From: Streptomyces sp. NRRL WC-3626
GTDB taxonomy: Bacteria; Actinomycetota; Actinomycetes; Streptomycetales; Streptomycetaceae
DNA: 64,000 nt
Assembly: GCF_000718785.1 (NCBI RefSeq)
Contig: NZ_JOCA01000018.1
Location: 1 to 64,000, forward strand
Direction of reading: 5' to 3'
Part shown: in pieces, positions 17,325 through 25,414 of the stretch
Numbering within the stretch: position 1 is the stretch's first letter
Layout of the letters: every line of letters begins with the position of its first letter
The notes under the pieces: generated by a model
Database searches by the model: none
What the model was told of the DNA's origin: nothing
The model's input: the letters and a program-made list of their open reading frames with translations, nothing else
Position numbers and translations under genes: made by a program

Positions 17325-18533
17325 ATGAGCGCATCGCAGACCACCGACGTTCCCACCCTTCTTGTCAAGATCTTCGGCAGGGACCGGCCGGGCATCACGG
17401 CCGGCCTCTTCGACACCCTCGCCGCCTACTCGGTCGACGTGGTCGACATCGAGCAGGTCGTCACCCGTGGCCGCATCGTGCTCTGCGCGCTCGTGACCGA
17501 GCCGCCCGAGGGGCTCGAAGGCAATCTGCGGGCGACCGTCCACAGCTGGGCGGAGTCGATGAAGATGCAGGCGGAGATCATCTCCGGTATGGGCGACAAC
17601 CGTCCGCGCGGGCACGGCCGCTCCCTGGTCACCGTGCTGGGCCACCCCCTCACCTCGGAGGCGACGGCGACGATCGCCGCCCGGATCACCGAGGCCGGCG
17701 GCAACATCGACCGTATCTTCCGGCTCGCCAAGTACCCGGTGACGGCGGTGGAGTTCGCGGTGTCCGGCGTGGAGACGGAACCGCTGCGCACCGCGCTGGC
17801 GCCGGAAGCGGCGCGGCTGGGGGTCGACATCGCCGTGGTCGGGGCGGGGCTGTACCGGCGGGCGCAGCGCCTGGTCGTCATGGACGTGGACTCCACGCTC
17901 ATCCAGGACGAGGTGATCGAGCTCTTCGCCGCGCACGCCGGCTGTGAGGACAAGGTCGCCGAGGTGACGGCCGCGGCGATGCGCGGGGAGCTGGACTTCG
18001 AGCAGTCGCTGCACGCGCGGGTGGCGCTGCTGGAGGGGCTGGACGTCTCCGTGGTGGACAAGGTGCGCAGCGAGGTACGGCTGACGCCGGGCGCGCGCAC
18101 TCTGATCCGTACGCTGAAGCGCCTCGGCTATCAAGTGGGCGTGGTGTCGGGCGGGTTCACCCAGGTCACCGATGATCTGAAGGAGCGGCTGGGGCTGGAC
18201 TTCGCCCAGGCCAACACCCTGGAGGTCGTCGACGGGAAGCTGACGGGCAGGGTCACCGGCGAGATCGTGGACCGGGCGGGCAAGGCCCGGCTGCTGCGCC
18301 GGTTCGCCGCCGAGGCGGGCGTGCCGCTGTCGCAGACGGTGGCGATCGGTGACGGTGCGAACGATCTCGACATGCTGAACGCGGCGGGGCTCGGGGTCGC
18401 CTTCAACGCCAAGCCGGTGGTGCGCGAGGCGGCGCACACCGCGGTGAACTTCCCCTTCCTGGACACGGTCCTGTATCTGCTCGGGGTCACGCGTGAAGAG
18501 GTCGAGGCGGCGGACACGCTCGACGTGGGCTAG
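17325..18533 (+). CDS. serB: Phosphoserine phosphatase with tandem ACT domains
   Basis: A 402-residue SerB that hydrolyses O-phosphoserine, the last step of serine synthesis. Two ACT domains precede the catalytic part (about 10-85, starting VKIFGRDRPGITAGLFDTLA, and about 100-175), giving probable serine feedback. The HAD phosphatase follows with motif I DVDSTL (nucleophile Asp187, acid Asp189), motif II VVSGGFT, and motif IV in AIGDGANDLDML. The ATG at 17325 lies 9 nt after TACGGT, a possible -10. The TAG stop lies inside a palindromic mobile element end, but the coding sequence is intact. Confidence 0.95.
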   Translation: MSASQTTDVPTLLVKIFGRDRPGITAGLFDTLAAYSVDVVDIEQVVTRGRIVLCALVTEPPEGLEGNLRATVHSWAESMKMQAEIISGMGDNRPRGHGRSLVTVLGHPLTSEATATIAARITEAGGNIDRIFRLAKYPVTAVEFAVSGVETEPLRTALAPEAARLGVDIAVVGAGLYRRAQRLVVMDVDSTLIQDEVIELFAAHAGCEDKVAEVTAAAMRGELDFEQSLHARVALLEGLDVSVVDKVRSEVRLTPGARTLIRTLKRLGYQVGVVSGGFTQVTDDLKERLGLDFAQANTLEVVDGKLTGRVTGEIVDRAGKARLLRRFAAEAGVPLSQTVAIGDGANDLDMLNAAGLGVAFNAKPVVREAAHTAVNFPFLDTVLYLLGVTREEVEAADTLDVG

Positions 18534-18708
18534 GGCCTGTCTGACAATTCGCGTCGTCGCCCGAAGGGCGGCCGCGCGGCGTCAGGTGCGTGCTCTCGGT
18601 GTGCCGGCCCCAGAGCCTCGTACTGGATGTACTCGGGTCTGGGGCCGGTGCGGCGAGAGTGCGTGCATGGCGTCGCGCGGCAGACGGGAATTGTCAGACA
18701 GGCCCTAG
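18530..18708. mobile_element. MITE-like palindromic element in the serB stop codon
   Basis: A 179-bp segment is bounded by perfect 21-bp inverted repeats (18530-18550 and 18688-18708), each consisting of CTAG plus GGCCTGTCTGACAATTC. The interior is itself an imperfect palindrome centred near 18625, so the whole can fold into one long hairpin. It has no coding capacity. CTAG at both ends fits a 4-bp target duplication of the IS5-group type. Because CTAG is duplicated, serB keeps its TAG stop. Confidence 0.8.
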
Positions 18709-18790
18709 GGCCGGTGCGGGCACCGGAGCACGGAGACGGGTGGGCCCGGCGCCGATGGACATCGGTGCCGGGCCCCCGTCGCGCCGGGTG

Positions 18791-19309
18791 TCACTCCGTG
18801 GGCGCCCAGTAGTCGACGAGCGTGCCGACGCCGGGCTCGAGGGTCTTCCAGGAGCCGGTGAACGACAGGACGGCGAAGGCGGCGGCCGGGTAGCCGAGGC
18901 GGTTCATGCGCTCCCGGGCGTCGCCCTCCGCGGCGCCGGCCAGGATGTCGGCCAGTCCCTGGACGCCGGGGTTGTGGCCGACCAGGAGGACGTTCTGCGC
19001 GTCGTCGGGGGTTTCGTTGAGCAGGGCGATGAGCTCGCCGGGCGAGGCCTCGTAGACCCGCTCCTCGTAGACGGTCTTCGGCCGCTCCGGGAACTCGTGG
19101 ACCGCGAGTTTCCAGGTCTCGCGGGTCCTCACCGAGGTCGAGCACACGGCCAGGTCGAAGGCGATACCGGTGTCCGCGAGCTTGCGTCCGGCGACGGCGG
19201 CTTCCATGCGGCCACGCTCTGCGAGCGGGCGTTCATGGTCGGTCACCGGGGGCCAGTCGGCTTTCGCATGCCGGAAAAGGACAATCCTGCGGGGTTCTGC
19301 GACGCTCAT
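18791..19309 (-). CDS. SixA-type histidine phosphatase
   Basis: A 172-residue histidine-phosphatase-superfamily protein of the SixA type, which in E. coli dephosphorylates phosphohistidine of a phosphorelay domain. The RHG-equivalent motif is FRHAKADWPP near the N-terminus, followed by DHERPLAERGR. The second catalytic His is in VLLVGHNPGVQGL. Length and single-domain form fit SixA. It stands alone between the MITE and a small membrane-protein gene. Its substrate in Streptomyces is not established. Confidence 0.9.
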   Translation of the reverse strand: MSVAEPRRIVLFRHAKADWPPVTDHERPLAERGRMEAAVAGRKLADTGIAFDLAVCSTSVRTRETWKLAVHEFPERPKTVYEERVYEASPGELIALLNETPDDAQNVLLVGHNPGVQGLADILAGAAEGDARERMNRLGYPAAAFAVLSFTGSWKTLEPGVGTLVDYWAPTE

Positions 19310-19372
19310 GTGACCCAGCTTCGCATGAAACAGGCCACGGGGCGCAGGGAGTTGACCGGCGCTTTCGGGGGT

Positions 19373-19579
19373 TCAGCGGGCTATGAGCCGCTGTGCCCGC
19401 TCGACGAGGTGGGTGAGCCCGGGATCGCCCGCCGCCGCGTGGGCCTCGGAGGGGTTGAGGATCAGGGTGAGCAGGGCGACGAACGCGAGGGTGGGGAGGG
19501 CCAGGGCCCACCACGGCAGCCGGGTGTCGACGCCGCCCCGGGGGGCCGGGTGGGGCCGGGTGTGCGTGTGCGCCGACAT
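19373..19579 (-). CDS. Small single-pass membrane protein
   Basis: A 68-residue protein with a His/Pro/Arg-rich N-terminus, one transmembrane helix (LPWWALALPTLAFVALLTLI) and a short soluble tail (GDPGLTHLVERAQRLIAR). I chose the ATG at 19579 because GGAG precedes it in the minus-strand leader; a longer frame to 19627 lacks support. No known family; function unknown. It lies 63 bp upstream of sixA on the same strand and may be cotranscribed. Confidence 0.65.
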   Translation of the reverse strand: MSAHTHTRPHPAPRGGVDTRLPWWALALPTLAFVALLTLILNPSEAHAAAGDPGLTHLVERAQRLIAR

Positions 19580-19736
19580 GGGGCCTCCGCTCCCTTGGAT
19601 GGTGCGTGGGTCGCGTCTCGCGGCCACATCTCGAAGGTACGGATTGTTCGGGGCTCAACCCATCCGGTGATCCACCCACTTGACCCTGAGCCTGGCCCCC
19701 TAGGGGATGGGGGTGCTGGCACCACCATGGGGGTTT

Positions 19737-19853
19737 TCAGGGGGCGAGGATCGTGGCGACCACGCCGATGACGATGAAGATGGCGAAGAAGGCGCCGAAG
19801 ACCAGGAGCAGCTTCTTCTGGCCGTTCTGGGGGGTGGGGTCTAGGACTGGCAT
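19737..19853 (-). CDS. SGM_5486-type small transporter-associated protein
   Basis: A 38-residue micro-protein: a polar start (VLDPTPQNGQKK) and one transmembrane helix (LLLVFGAFFAIFIVIGVVAT). It matches the small family annotated in Streptomyces as an SGM_5486-type transporter-associated protein, found beside CynX/NimT-type MFS genes; the MFS gene lies upstream on the same strand. The frame is open beyond the ATG at 19853 but that part is a GC-rich intergenic repeat. No strong ribosome site is visible. Confidence 0.7.
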   Translation of the reverse strand: MPVLDPTPQNGQKKLLLVFGAFFAIFIVIGVVATILAP

Positions 19854-19924
19854 GGGGTCAGTCTCGCATCCGCGCCTGCGGCGGGCTTTCGGGGGTTCAC
19901 CGGGGGGCGGGGGTGGGGTGACAC

Positions 19925-19992
19925 GGGGGTTTTTCGCCCCCGCCGCCCCTTCCCGTCCCGTCCCTGGGGGCTTCGCCCCCAGAACCCCTTGC
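19925..19992 (-). terminator. Terminator hairpins after the MFS gene
   Basis: Two hairpins lie in the 180-bp gap 19854-20034: CTGGGGGC-TTC-GCCCCCAG at 19974-19992 and GGGGG-TTTTTCG-CCCCC at about 19925-19941. The first is a common Streptomyces intergenic motif. They probably end transcription of the exporter; the 38-residue gene would then need its own promoter or read-through. Confidence 0.6.
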
Positions 19993-20034
19993 GCCCACGC
20001 GGCGGAGCCGCAAAGCGGCACAGCTCCGCGCCCC

Positions 20035-21315
20035 TTACGCGGCTGCCTCGTCCTCTACCGTGCGGGGGCGGCCGGCCAGGATGCCTACTGCCGTTTGCGG
20101 GATCATCAGTGCTGCCATCAGGGCTATCGGGAGGCCCCAGCCGCCGCTGTGCTGGTAGAGGACGCCTACCAGGAGGGGGCCGGGGATGGAGATCAGATAG
20201 CCGGTGCTCTGGGCGAAGGCCGAGAGCTGGGCCACGCCCGCGCCGGTCCTGGCGCGCATGCCGACCATGGTGAGCGCGAGCGGGAAGGCACAGTTCGCTA
20301 TGCCGAGCAGCACGGCCCAGGCCCAGGCGCCCTCGGCCGGGGCGAGGTACAGGCCCGCGTAGCCGATGAGGCCGCTGACGCCCAGCGCGAGCACGATCGG
20401 GCCCTGGTGGGGCAGCCGGGTGGCGAGGCGCGGGATGACGAAGGCCAGCGGGACGCCCATCACCATGGTGACCGCGAGAAGCAGCCCGGCCTTGCCGGCG
20501 GGGACGCCCGAGTCGCGGAAGATCTGCGCCATCCAGCCCATGGTGATGTACGCGGCGGTGGCCTGGAGCCCGAAGAACACGGCCAGCGCCCAGGCCGTAC
20601 GGCTCCGGGTGATCCGCAGCCGTACCGGCGCCCCGGCGCGGGTGTCCCGCTCCTGCTCCGGCTCCCGGGCCCGCGCGAAGGTCAGCCACGGCAGTACGGC
20701 GACGGCCGCCAGGGCCGCCCACACGGCGAGGCCCGACCGCCAGTTCCCGCCGAGCGCGCCGGTCAGCGGCACGGTCACGGCCGCCGCCGAGGCGGTGCCC
20801 AGGGCGAGGGCCATGGAGTACAGGCCGGTCATGGAGCCGACCCGGTCGGGGAACCGGCGCTTGACGATGACCGGCATCAGGACGTTGCTGACGGCGATAC
20901 CCATCAGCGTGAGCGCGGTGGCCGCCAGGAACGCCGCGGTGCCGCCCACGTACGGCCGGATCAGCAGACCGGTGCCGATGGCGGCCATGCCGGCGCAGAC
21001 CACCGCGCCCGCGCCGAACCGGCGGGCCAGCCGCGGCGCGGTGACGCCGAAGACGGCGAAGCACAGCGGGGGCACGGAGGTGAGCAGCCCGGCCACGCTG
21101 CTGCTCATGCCGAGCCCGTCGCGGACCTCCTCGAGCAGCGCGCCCAGGCTGGTGATGGCGGGGCGGAGGTTGAGTGCGGCCAGCACGATACCGAGGACCA
21201 GCAGCCGTGTCCGCCACGCGCGCGTGGGCCCGGTCCCGGCGGTCGTCCGGACTTCGGGAGCGGTCGGCGTACGTACGGTCGTGGACGTGAGCGTCCGGGT
21301 TTCCTGGCGAGCCAT
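20035..21315 (-). CDS. CynX/NimT-family MFS transporter
   Basis: A 426-residue major facilitator with about twelve membrane helices. The first helix begins LLVLGIVLAALNLRPAITSL, the diagnostic start of the CynX/NimT cyanate/nitroimidazole transporter family (NLRPAI). The helix 2-3 loop has TAPRLARRFG. The tail ends in charged residues after helix 12. The ATG at 21315 is preceded by TATGAT at 21328-21323, leaving 7 nt, so the mRNA may be leaderless. A divergent GntR regulator and palindromic operator lie immediately upstream. Substrate unknown. Confidence 0.88.
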   Translation of the reverse strand: MARQETRTLTSTTVRTPTAPEVRTTAGTGPTRAWRTRLLVLGIVLAALNLRPAITSLGALLEEVRDGLGMSSSVAGLLTSVPPLCFAVFGVTAPRLARRFGAGAVVCAGMAAIGTGLLIRPYVGGTAAFLAATALTLMGIAVSNVLMPVIVKRRFPDRVGSMTGLYSMALALGTASAAAVTVPLTGALGGNWRSGLAVWAALAAVAVLPWLTFARAREPEQERDTRAGAPVRLRITRSRTAWALAVFFGLQATAAYITMGWMAQIFRDSGVPAGKAGLLLAVTMVMGVPLAFVIPRLATRLPHQGPIVLALGVSGLIGYAGLYLAPAEGAWAWAVLLGIANCAFPLALTMVGMRARTGAGVAQLSAFAQSTGYLISIPGPLLVGVLYQHSGGWGLPIALMAALMIPQTAVGILAGRPRTVEDEAAA

Positions 21316-21322
21316 GCCGCCC

Positions 21323-21350
21323 ATCATAGAATCATGGGATGATTGGTTGT
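21323..21350. promoter_or_regulatory. Promoter and GntR operator for the MFS gene
   Basis: A perfect palindrome AATCAT-GGG-ATGATT (21330-21344) lies between a minus-strand -10 TATGAT (21328-21323) and a -35-like TGGACA/GACAAC near 21346-21353. The ATCAT-N3-ATGAT form suits a dimeric FadR/GntR regulator, and the next gene encodes one. Binding there would block RNA polymerase. Confidence 0.65.
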
Positions 21351-21400
21351 CCATGCCGAGGTCGCCGTGCCGCGGCGCCGCTGTCGTGCGAAGGTGTGCC

Positions 21401-22093
21401 ATGTCATTGAGCCATCCCCGTCGTTCGGCCCTGTCCGAGCAGGTCATCGCCGCGCTGCGGGCCGAGATCACGTCGGGCGAGTGGCCGGTCGGCGCGCGCA
21501 TCCCCACCGAGCCGGAACTCGTCGAGCAGCTGGGTGTGGCGCGTAACACGGTCCGTGAGGCCGTCCGCGCGCTGGCGCACAACGGGCTGCTGGACATCCG
21601 CCAGGGCTCGGGCACGTATGTCGTGGCCACGAGCGAGCTGGCCGGTGTGATGCAGCGCCGCTTCGCCGGCGCGGACCCCCGGCACATCGCCGAGCTGCGC
21701 TCGACGCTGGAGTCGGCGGCCGCGCGGCTGGCCGCCGAGCGGCGGACGGAGAAGGACCTCAAGCAGATCGACACCCTGCTGCTGCGCCGGGAGGAGGCCT
21801 GGGAGTCGGGTGAGGCGGAGGCGTTCGTGGCGGCGGACGCGACGTTCCATCTGGCGGTCGTGGCCGCCTCGCACAACGACGTGATGACCGCGATGTACGC
21901 GGATCTGAGCGAGGTGCTGCGGGACTGGCTGCGCGGTGACATGGACCGGGGCATGTCCCCCGAGGCGCACATGGACCACGGCCGGCTGGTGGACGCGATC
22001 CGCGCGGGTGACGCGGCGAAGGCGGCCGAGGAGGCCGCCGCCTATCCGTTCATGTGCCGTCCGGGGCTGTTCGGTCCGCCCTCCGACGGCTGA
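21401..22093 (+). CDS. FadR/GntR-family transcriptional regulator
   Basis: A 230-residue regulator. The N-terminal winged helix (about 8-75) has LSEQVIAALRAEITSGEWPV, RIPTEPELVEQLGVARNTVR and GLLDIRQGSGTYV, the classic GntR sequence. The all-helical C-terminal FCD domain (about 90-220) has the metal/ligand residues spread through ELRSTLESAAARLA, DATFHLAVVAASHN and EAHMDHGRLVDAI, consistent with the VanR/FadR subgroup that binds carboxylic acids. AAGG precedes the ATG at 21401. It probably represses the divergent MFS gene in response to its substrate. Confidence 0.92.
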   Translation: MSLSHPRRSALSEQVIAALRAEITSGEWPVGARIPTEPELVEQLGVARNTVREAVRALAHNGLLDIRQGSGTYVVATSELAGVMQRRFAGADPRHIAELRSTLESAAARLAAERRTEKDLKQIDTLLLRREEAWESGEAEAFVAADATFHLAVVAASHNDVMTAMYADLSEVLRDWLRGDMDRGMSPEAHMDHGRLVDAIRAGDAAKAAEEAAAYPFMCRPGLFGPPSDG

Positions 22094-22100
22094 CACGCGC

Positions 22101-22134
22101 GAAGGCCCGCGTCCCGGAGGGGACGCGGGCCTTC
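22101..22134. terminator. Bidirectional terminator
   Basis: Perfect 15-bp stem (GAAGGCCCGCGTCCC 22101-22115 with GGGACGCGGGCCTTC 22120-22134), GGAG loop, between the convergent GntR gene and fabI. Confidence 0.88.
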
Positions 22135-22147
22135 GGCGGTGCGTTCG

Positions 22148-22915
22148 TCAGGCGCCGATGGCGTGCAGACCGCCGTCGACGTGGACGATCTCGCCCGTGG
22201 TCTTCGGGAACCAGTCGCTGAGCAGCGCGACGATGCCCCGGCCGGCCGGCTCCGGGTCCTTCAGGTCCCACTCCAGCGGCGCACGGGTGTCCCACACCGA
22301 GGCCAGCTCGCCGAAGCCCGGGATGGACTTGGCGGCCATGGAGCCGATGGGGCCCGCCGAGACCAGGTTGCAGCGGATGTTCTGCTTGCCGAGGTCACGG
22401 GCCATGTAGCGGCTGGTGGCCTCCAGGGCCGCCTTCGCGGGGCCCATCCAGTCGTACTGCGGCCACGCGTACTGCGCGTCGAAGGTGAGGCCGACGACGG
22501 AGCCGCCGTTCTGCATCAGCGGCAGGCAGGCCATGGTCAGCGACTTCAGGGAGTACGCCGAGACGTGCATCGCGGTGGCGACCGACTCGAACGGCGTGTT
22601 GAGGAAGTTGCCGCCGAGCGCGTCCTGCGGCGCGAAGCCGATGGAGTGCACGACGCCGTCGAGGCCGCCCAGCTCCTCGCCGACGACGTCGGCCAGGCGG
22701 CCGAGGTGCTCGTCGTTGGTGACGTCCAGCTCGATGACCTTGGTGGGCTTGGGCAGCTTCTTGGCGATGCGCTCGGTCAGCGTGGGCCGCGGGAAGGCGG
22801 TCAGGATGATCTCGGCACCCTGCTCCTGGGCCAGCTTGGCGGCGTGGAAGGCGATGGAGGACTCCATCAGCACACCGGTGATCAGGACGCGCTTGCCCTC
22901 GAGGATTCCGCTCAT
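22148..22915 (-). CDS. fabI: Enoyl-[acyl-carrier-protein] reductase (NADH)
   Basis: A 255-residue InhA/FabI-type enoyl-ACP reductase, the last reductive step in each cycle of type II fatty acid elongation. The nucleotide-binding segment is LITGVLMESSIAFHAAKLAQ, the InhA-like variant. Asp64 in ELDVTND contacts the adenine region, SIGFAP follows, and the catalytic pair is Tyr154 and Lys161 in YDWMGPAK. The end TGEIVHVDGGLHAIGA is typical. It lies 5 bp downstream of fabG; the fabG-inhA order is the same as mycobacterial mabA-inhA. Confidence 0.95.
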   Translation of the reverse strand: MSGILEGKRVLITGVLMESSIAFHAAKLAQEQGAEIILTAFPRPTLTERIAKKLPKPTKVIELDVTNDEHLGRLADVVGEELGGLDGVVHSIGFAPQDALGGNFLNTPFESVATAMHVSAYSLKSLTMACLPLMQNGGSVVGLTFDAQYAWPQYDWMGPAKAALEATSRYMARDLGKQNIRCNLVSAGPIGSMAAKSIPGFGELASVWDTRAPLEWDLKDPEPAGRGIVALLSDWFPKTTGEIVHVDGGLHAIGA

Positions 22916-22920
22916 GTCGT

Positions 22921-23625
22921 TCAGTGACCCATTCCCAGTCCGCCGTCAACGGGAATGACGGCTCCAGTGATGTACGAGGCGTCGTCCGAGGCGAGGAACC
23001 GCACGGTCGCGGCGATCTCCTCGGGCCGCGCGTACCGGGCGAGCGGTACCTGCGCGAGGATCTTCGTCTGCTGTTCCTCGCTGAGCTCCCGGGTCATGTC
23101 GGTGTCGACGAAACCGGGCGCGACGACGTTGAAGGTGATGTTGCGCGATCCCAGCTCACGGGCGAGGGAGCGGGCGAATCCGACCATCGCGGCCTTGGAG
23201 GCGGCGTAGTTCGCCTGCCCCGCGGAGCCGAGCAGTCCGACCACCGAGGAGATCAGGACGACGCGGCCCTTCTTGGCGCGCAGCATGGCGCGGTTGGCAC
23301 GCTTGACGACCCGGAAGGTGCCGGTGAGGTTGGTCTCGACGACCGAGGTGAAGTCCTCCTCGGACATCCGCATCAACAACTGGTCCTTGTTGATGCCGGC
23401 GTTGGCGATCAGGACCTCGACGGGGCCGTGGGCCTCCTCGATCTCCTTGTAGGCCTGCTCCACCTGCTCGGTGTCGGTGATGTCGCACTTGACGGCGAGG
23501 AGGCCCTGCGGCGGCTCGCCCGAGCGGTATGTGATGGCGACCTTGTCGCCGGCGTCGGCGAACGCGCGGGCGATGGCGAGGCCGATGCCCCGGTTGCCTC
23601 CGGTGACGAGAACCGAGCGGCTCAA
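22921..23625 (-). CDS. fabG: 3-oxoacyl-[acyl-carrier-protein] reductase
   Basis: A 234-residue SDR that reduces 3-oxoacyl-ACP with NADPH. Motifs: TGGNRGIGLAIARAF, NAGINKDQLLMRM, catalytic Ser in VVLISSVVGLLG, and the YxxxK pair in YAASKAAMVG. VAPGFVDTDM and ITGAVIPVDGG complete the family pattern. The only start that fits the family N-terminus (SRSVLVTGG) is a TTG at 23625, supported by AAAGGG a few nt upstream; a longer frame has no ribosome site. First gene of the fabG-fabI operon. Confidence 0.93.
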   Translation of the reverse strand: MSRSVLVTGGNRGIGLAIARAFADAGDKVAITYRSGEPPQGLLAVKCDITDTEQVEQAYKEIEEAHGPVEVLIANAGINKDQLLMRMSEEDFTSVVETNLTGTFRVVKRANRAMLRAKKGRVVLISSVVGLLGSAGQANYAASKAAMVGFARSLARELGSRNITFNVVAPGFVDTDMTRELSEEQQTKILAQVPLARYARPEEIAATVRFLASDDASYITGAVIPVDGGLGMGH

Positions 23626-23731
23626 CGGATCACCCTTTCGATAGCGGTCTGGTGCACCGCCCGGACACCTGGATGACAGGCGGCTACACCGAAAACCTAT
23701 CGGTCCCGGCCCCTCCCGGGACATTGGGGCA

Positions 23732-23761
23732 CCGACAGTGGCTCACGGGAGTCACTGTCGG
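23732..23761. promoter_or_regulatory. Inverted repeat in the fabG/tldD divergent region
   Basis: Nine-bp perfect arms CCGACAGTG (23732-23740) and CACTGTCGG (23753-23761) with a 12-nt spacer lie about 110 bp upstream of fabG and 130 bp upstream of tldD. It may be an operator for one of these genes or a hairpin. No regulator gene is adjacent. Confidence 0.45.
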
Positions 23762-23890
23762 GTCCCTACAGAAAGCTCCGGGCTCGCGTCGGAAAGATGT
23801 GGTCCGGCACCGGCCGACGCGACATGATGCGCAGCGACGACCGAGCAGTACCGGAAACCGACCATCGAATGCCGACAGGAAGAGACGTAG

Positions 23891-25414
23891 GTGCCTCATA
23901 GCATTGACGAAGCCTTCACGGCCCTGCCCCTGCGCCCCCTCGCCGACGCCGCGCTGGCCCGCGCGCGGGCGCTCGGGGCCGAGCACGCGGACTTTCGCCT
24001 GGAGCGGGTGCGCAGTGCGTCCTGGCGGTTCCGGGACGCGAAGCCGGCCGGGTCGTCGGACACCACCGACCTCGGGTACGCGGTGCGGGTGGTGCACGGC
24101 GGGACCTGGGGGTTCGCGTCCGGGGTGGATCTGACCCTGGACGCGGCCGCCAGGGTGGCCTCGCAGGCCGTGGCGATGGCGAAGCTGTCCGCGCAGGTGA
24201 TCCGGGCGGCCGGGTCGGACGAGAGGGTGGAGCTGGCCGGCGAGCCGGTGCACTCCGAGAAGACGTGGGTGTCGTCGTACGACATCGATCCGTTCGCCGT
24301 GCCCGACGAGGAGAAGGCCGGGCTGCTGGCCGAGTGGAGCGCGCGGCTGCTGGCGGCGAACGGGGTGGATCATGTCGACGCCTCGCTGCTCACCGTGCAC
24401 GAGAACAAGTTCTACGCCGACACCGCCGGGACCGTGACCACCCAGCAGCGGGTCAGGCTGCACCCGGCGTTCACGGCCGTGTCGGTCGACGGCTCCAGCG
24501 GCGAGTTCGACTCCATGCGCACGGTCGCGCCGCCCGTGGGCCGGGGCTGGGAGTATCTGACGGGCACCGGCTGGGACTGGGACGACGAGCTGGAGCGGAT
24601 TCCGGAGCTGCTCGCCGAGAAGATGCGGGCGCCGAGTGTCGATCCGGGGCTGTACGACCTGGTGGTGGACCCGTCCAACCTGTGGCTGACGATCCACGAG
24701 TCGATCGGGCACGCCACCGAGCTGGACCGTGCGCTGGGCTACGAGGCGGCGTACGCGGGGACGTCGTTCGCCACCTTCGACCGGCTGGGCAAGCTGAAGT
24801 ACGGCTCCGAGCTGATGAATGTCACGGGTGACCGCACCGCCGAGCACGGGCTGGCCACGGTGGGCTACGACGACGAGGGCGTCGAGGCGCAGTCGTGGGA
24901 CCTGGTGAAGGACGGCACGCTGGTCGGTTACCAGCTGGACCGGCGGATCGCGAGGCTGACCGGGTTCGAGCGGTCCAACGGGTGCGCGTTCGCGGACTCC
25001 CCCGGGCATGTGCCGGTGCAGCGGATGGCGAATGTGTCGCTGGCGCCTGATCCGGCGGGGATGTCGACGGAGGACCTGATCGGGGGCGTGGACCGGGGCA
25101 TCTATGTCGTCGGGGACCGGTCGTGGTCGATCGACATGCAGCGGTACAACTTCCAGTTCACCGGGCAGCGCTTCTACCGGATCGAGAACGGGCGGCTGGC
25201 GGGGCAGTTGCGGGACGTCGCCTACCAGGCCACGACCACGGACTTCTGGGGTTCCATGGCGGCGGTCGGCGGCCCGCAGACGTATGTGCTGGGCGGTGCC
25301 TTCAACTGCGGCAAGGCCCAGCCGGGACAGGTCGCCGCGGTCTCGCACGGCTGCCCGTCCGCCCTGTTCAAGGGAGTCAACATCCTCAACACCACGCAGG
25401 AGGCCGGGCGATGA
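23891..25414 (+). CDS. tldD: TldD-family metallopeptidase
   Basis: A 507-residue TldD subunit. TldD/TldE form a zinc-dependent peptidase that degrades unfolded or leader peptides, as in microcin B17 maturation and CcdA turnover. The zinc motif HExxxH is HESIGH with His269 and His273 (IHESIGHATELDRALGYEAA), and the downstream GTSF, GCAF and GGAFNCGKAQPGQ blocks fit. The GTG at 23891 follows GGAAGAGACG. The stop overlaps the tldE start (ATGA), ensuring paired synthesis. No substrate peptide gene is evident nearby. Confidence 0.95.
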   Translation: MPHSIDEAFTALPLRPLADAALARARALGAEHADFRLERVRSASWRFRDAKPAGSSDTTDLGYAVRVVHGGTWGFASGVDLTLDAAARVASQAVAMAKLSAQVIRAAGSDERVELAGEPVHSEKTWVSSYDIDPFAVPDEEKAGLLAEWSARLLAANGVDHVDASLLTVHENKFYADTAGTVTTQQRVRLHPAFTAVSVDGSSGEFDSMRTVAPPVGRGWEYLTGTGWDWDDELERIPELLAEKMRAPSVDPGLYDLVVDPSNLWLTIHESIGHATELDRALGYEAAYAGTSFATFDRLGKLKYGSELMNVTGDRTAEHGLATVGYDDEGVEAQSWDLVKDGTLVGYQLDRRIARLTGFERSNGCAFADSPGHVPVQRMANVSLAPDPAGMSTEDLIGGVDRGIYVVGDRSWSIDMQRYNFQFTGQRFYRIENGRLAGQLRDVAYQATTTDFWGSMAAVGGPQTYVLGGAFNCGKAQPGQVAAVSHGCPSALFKGVNILNTTQEAGR

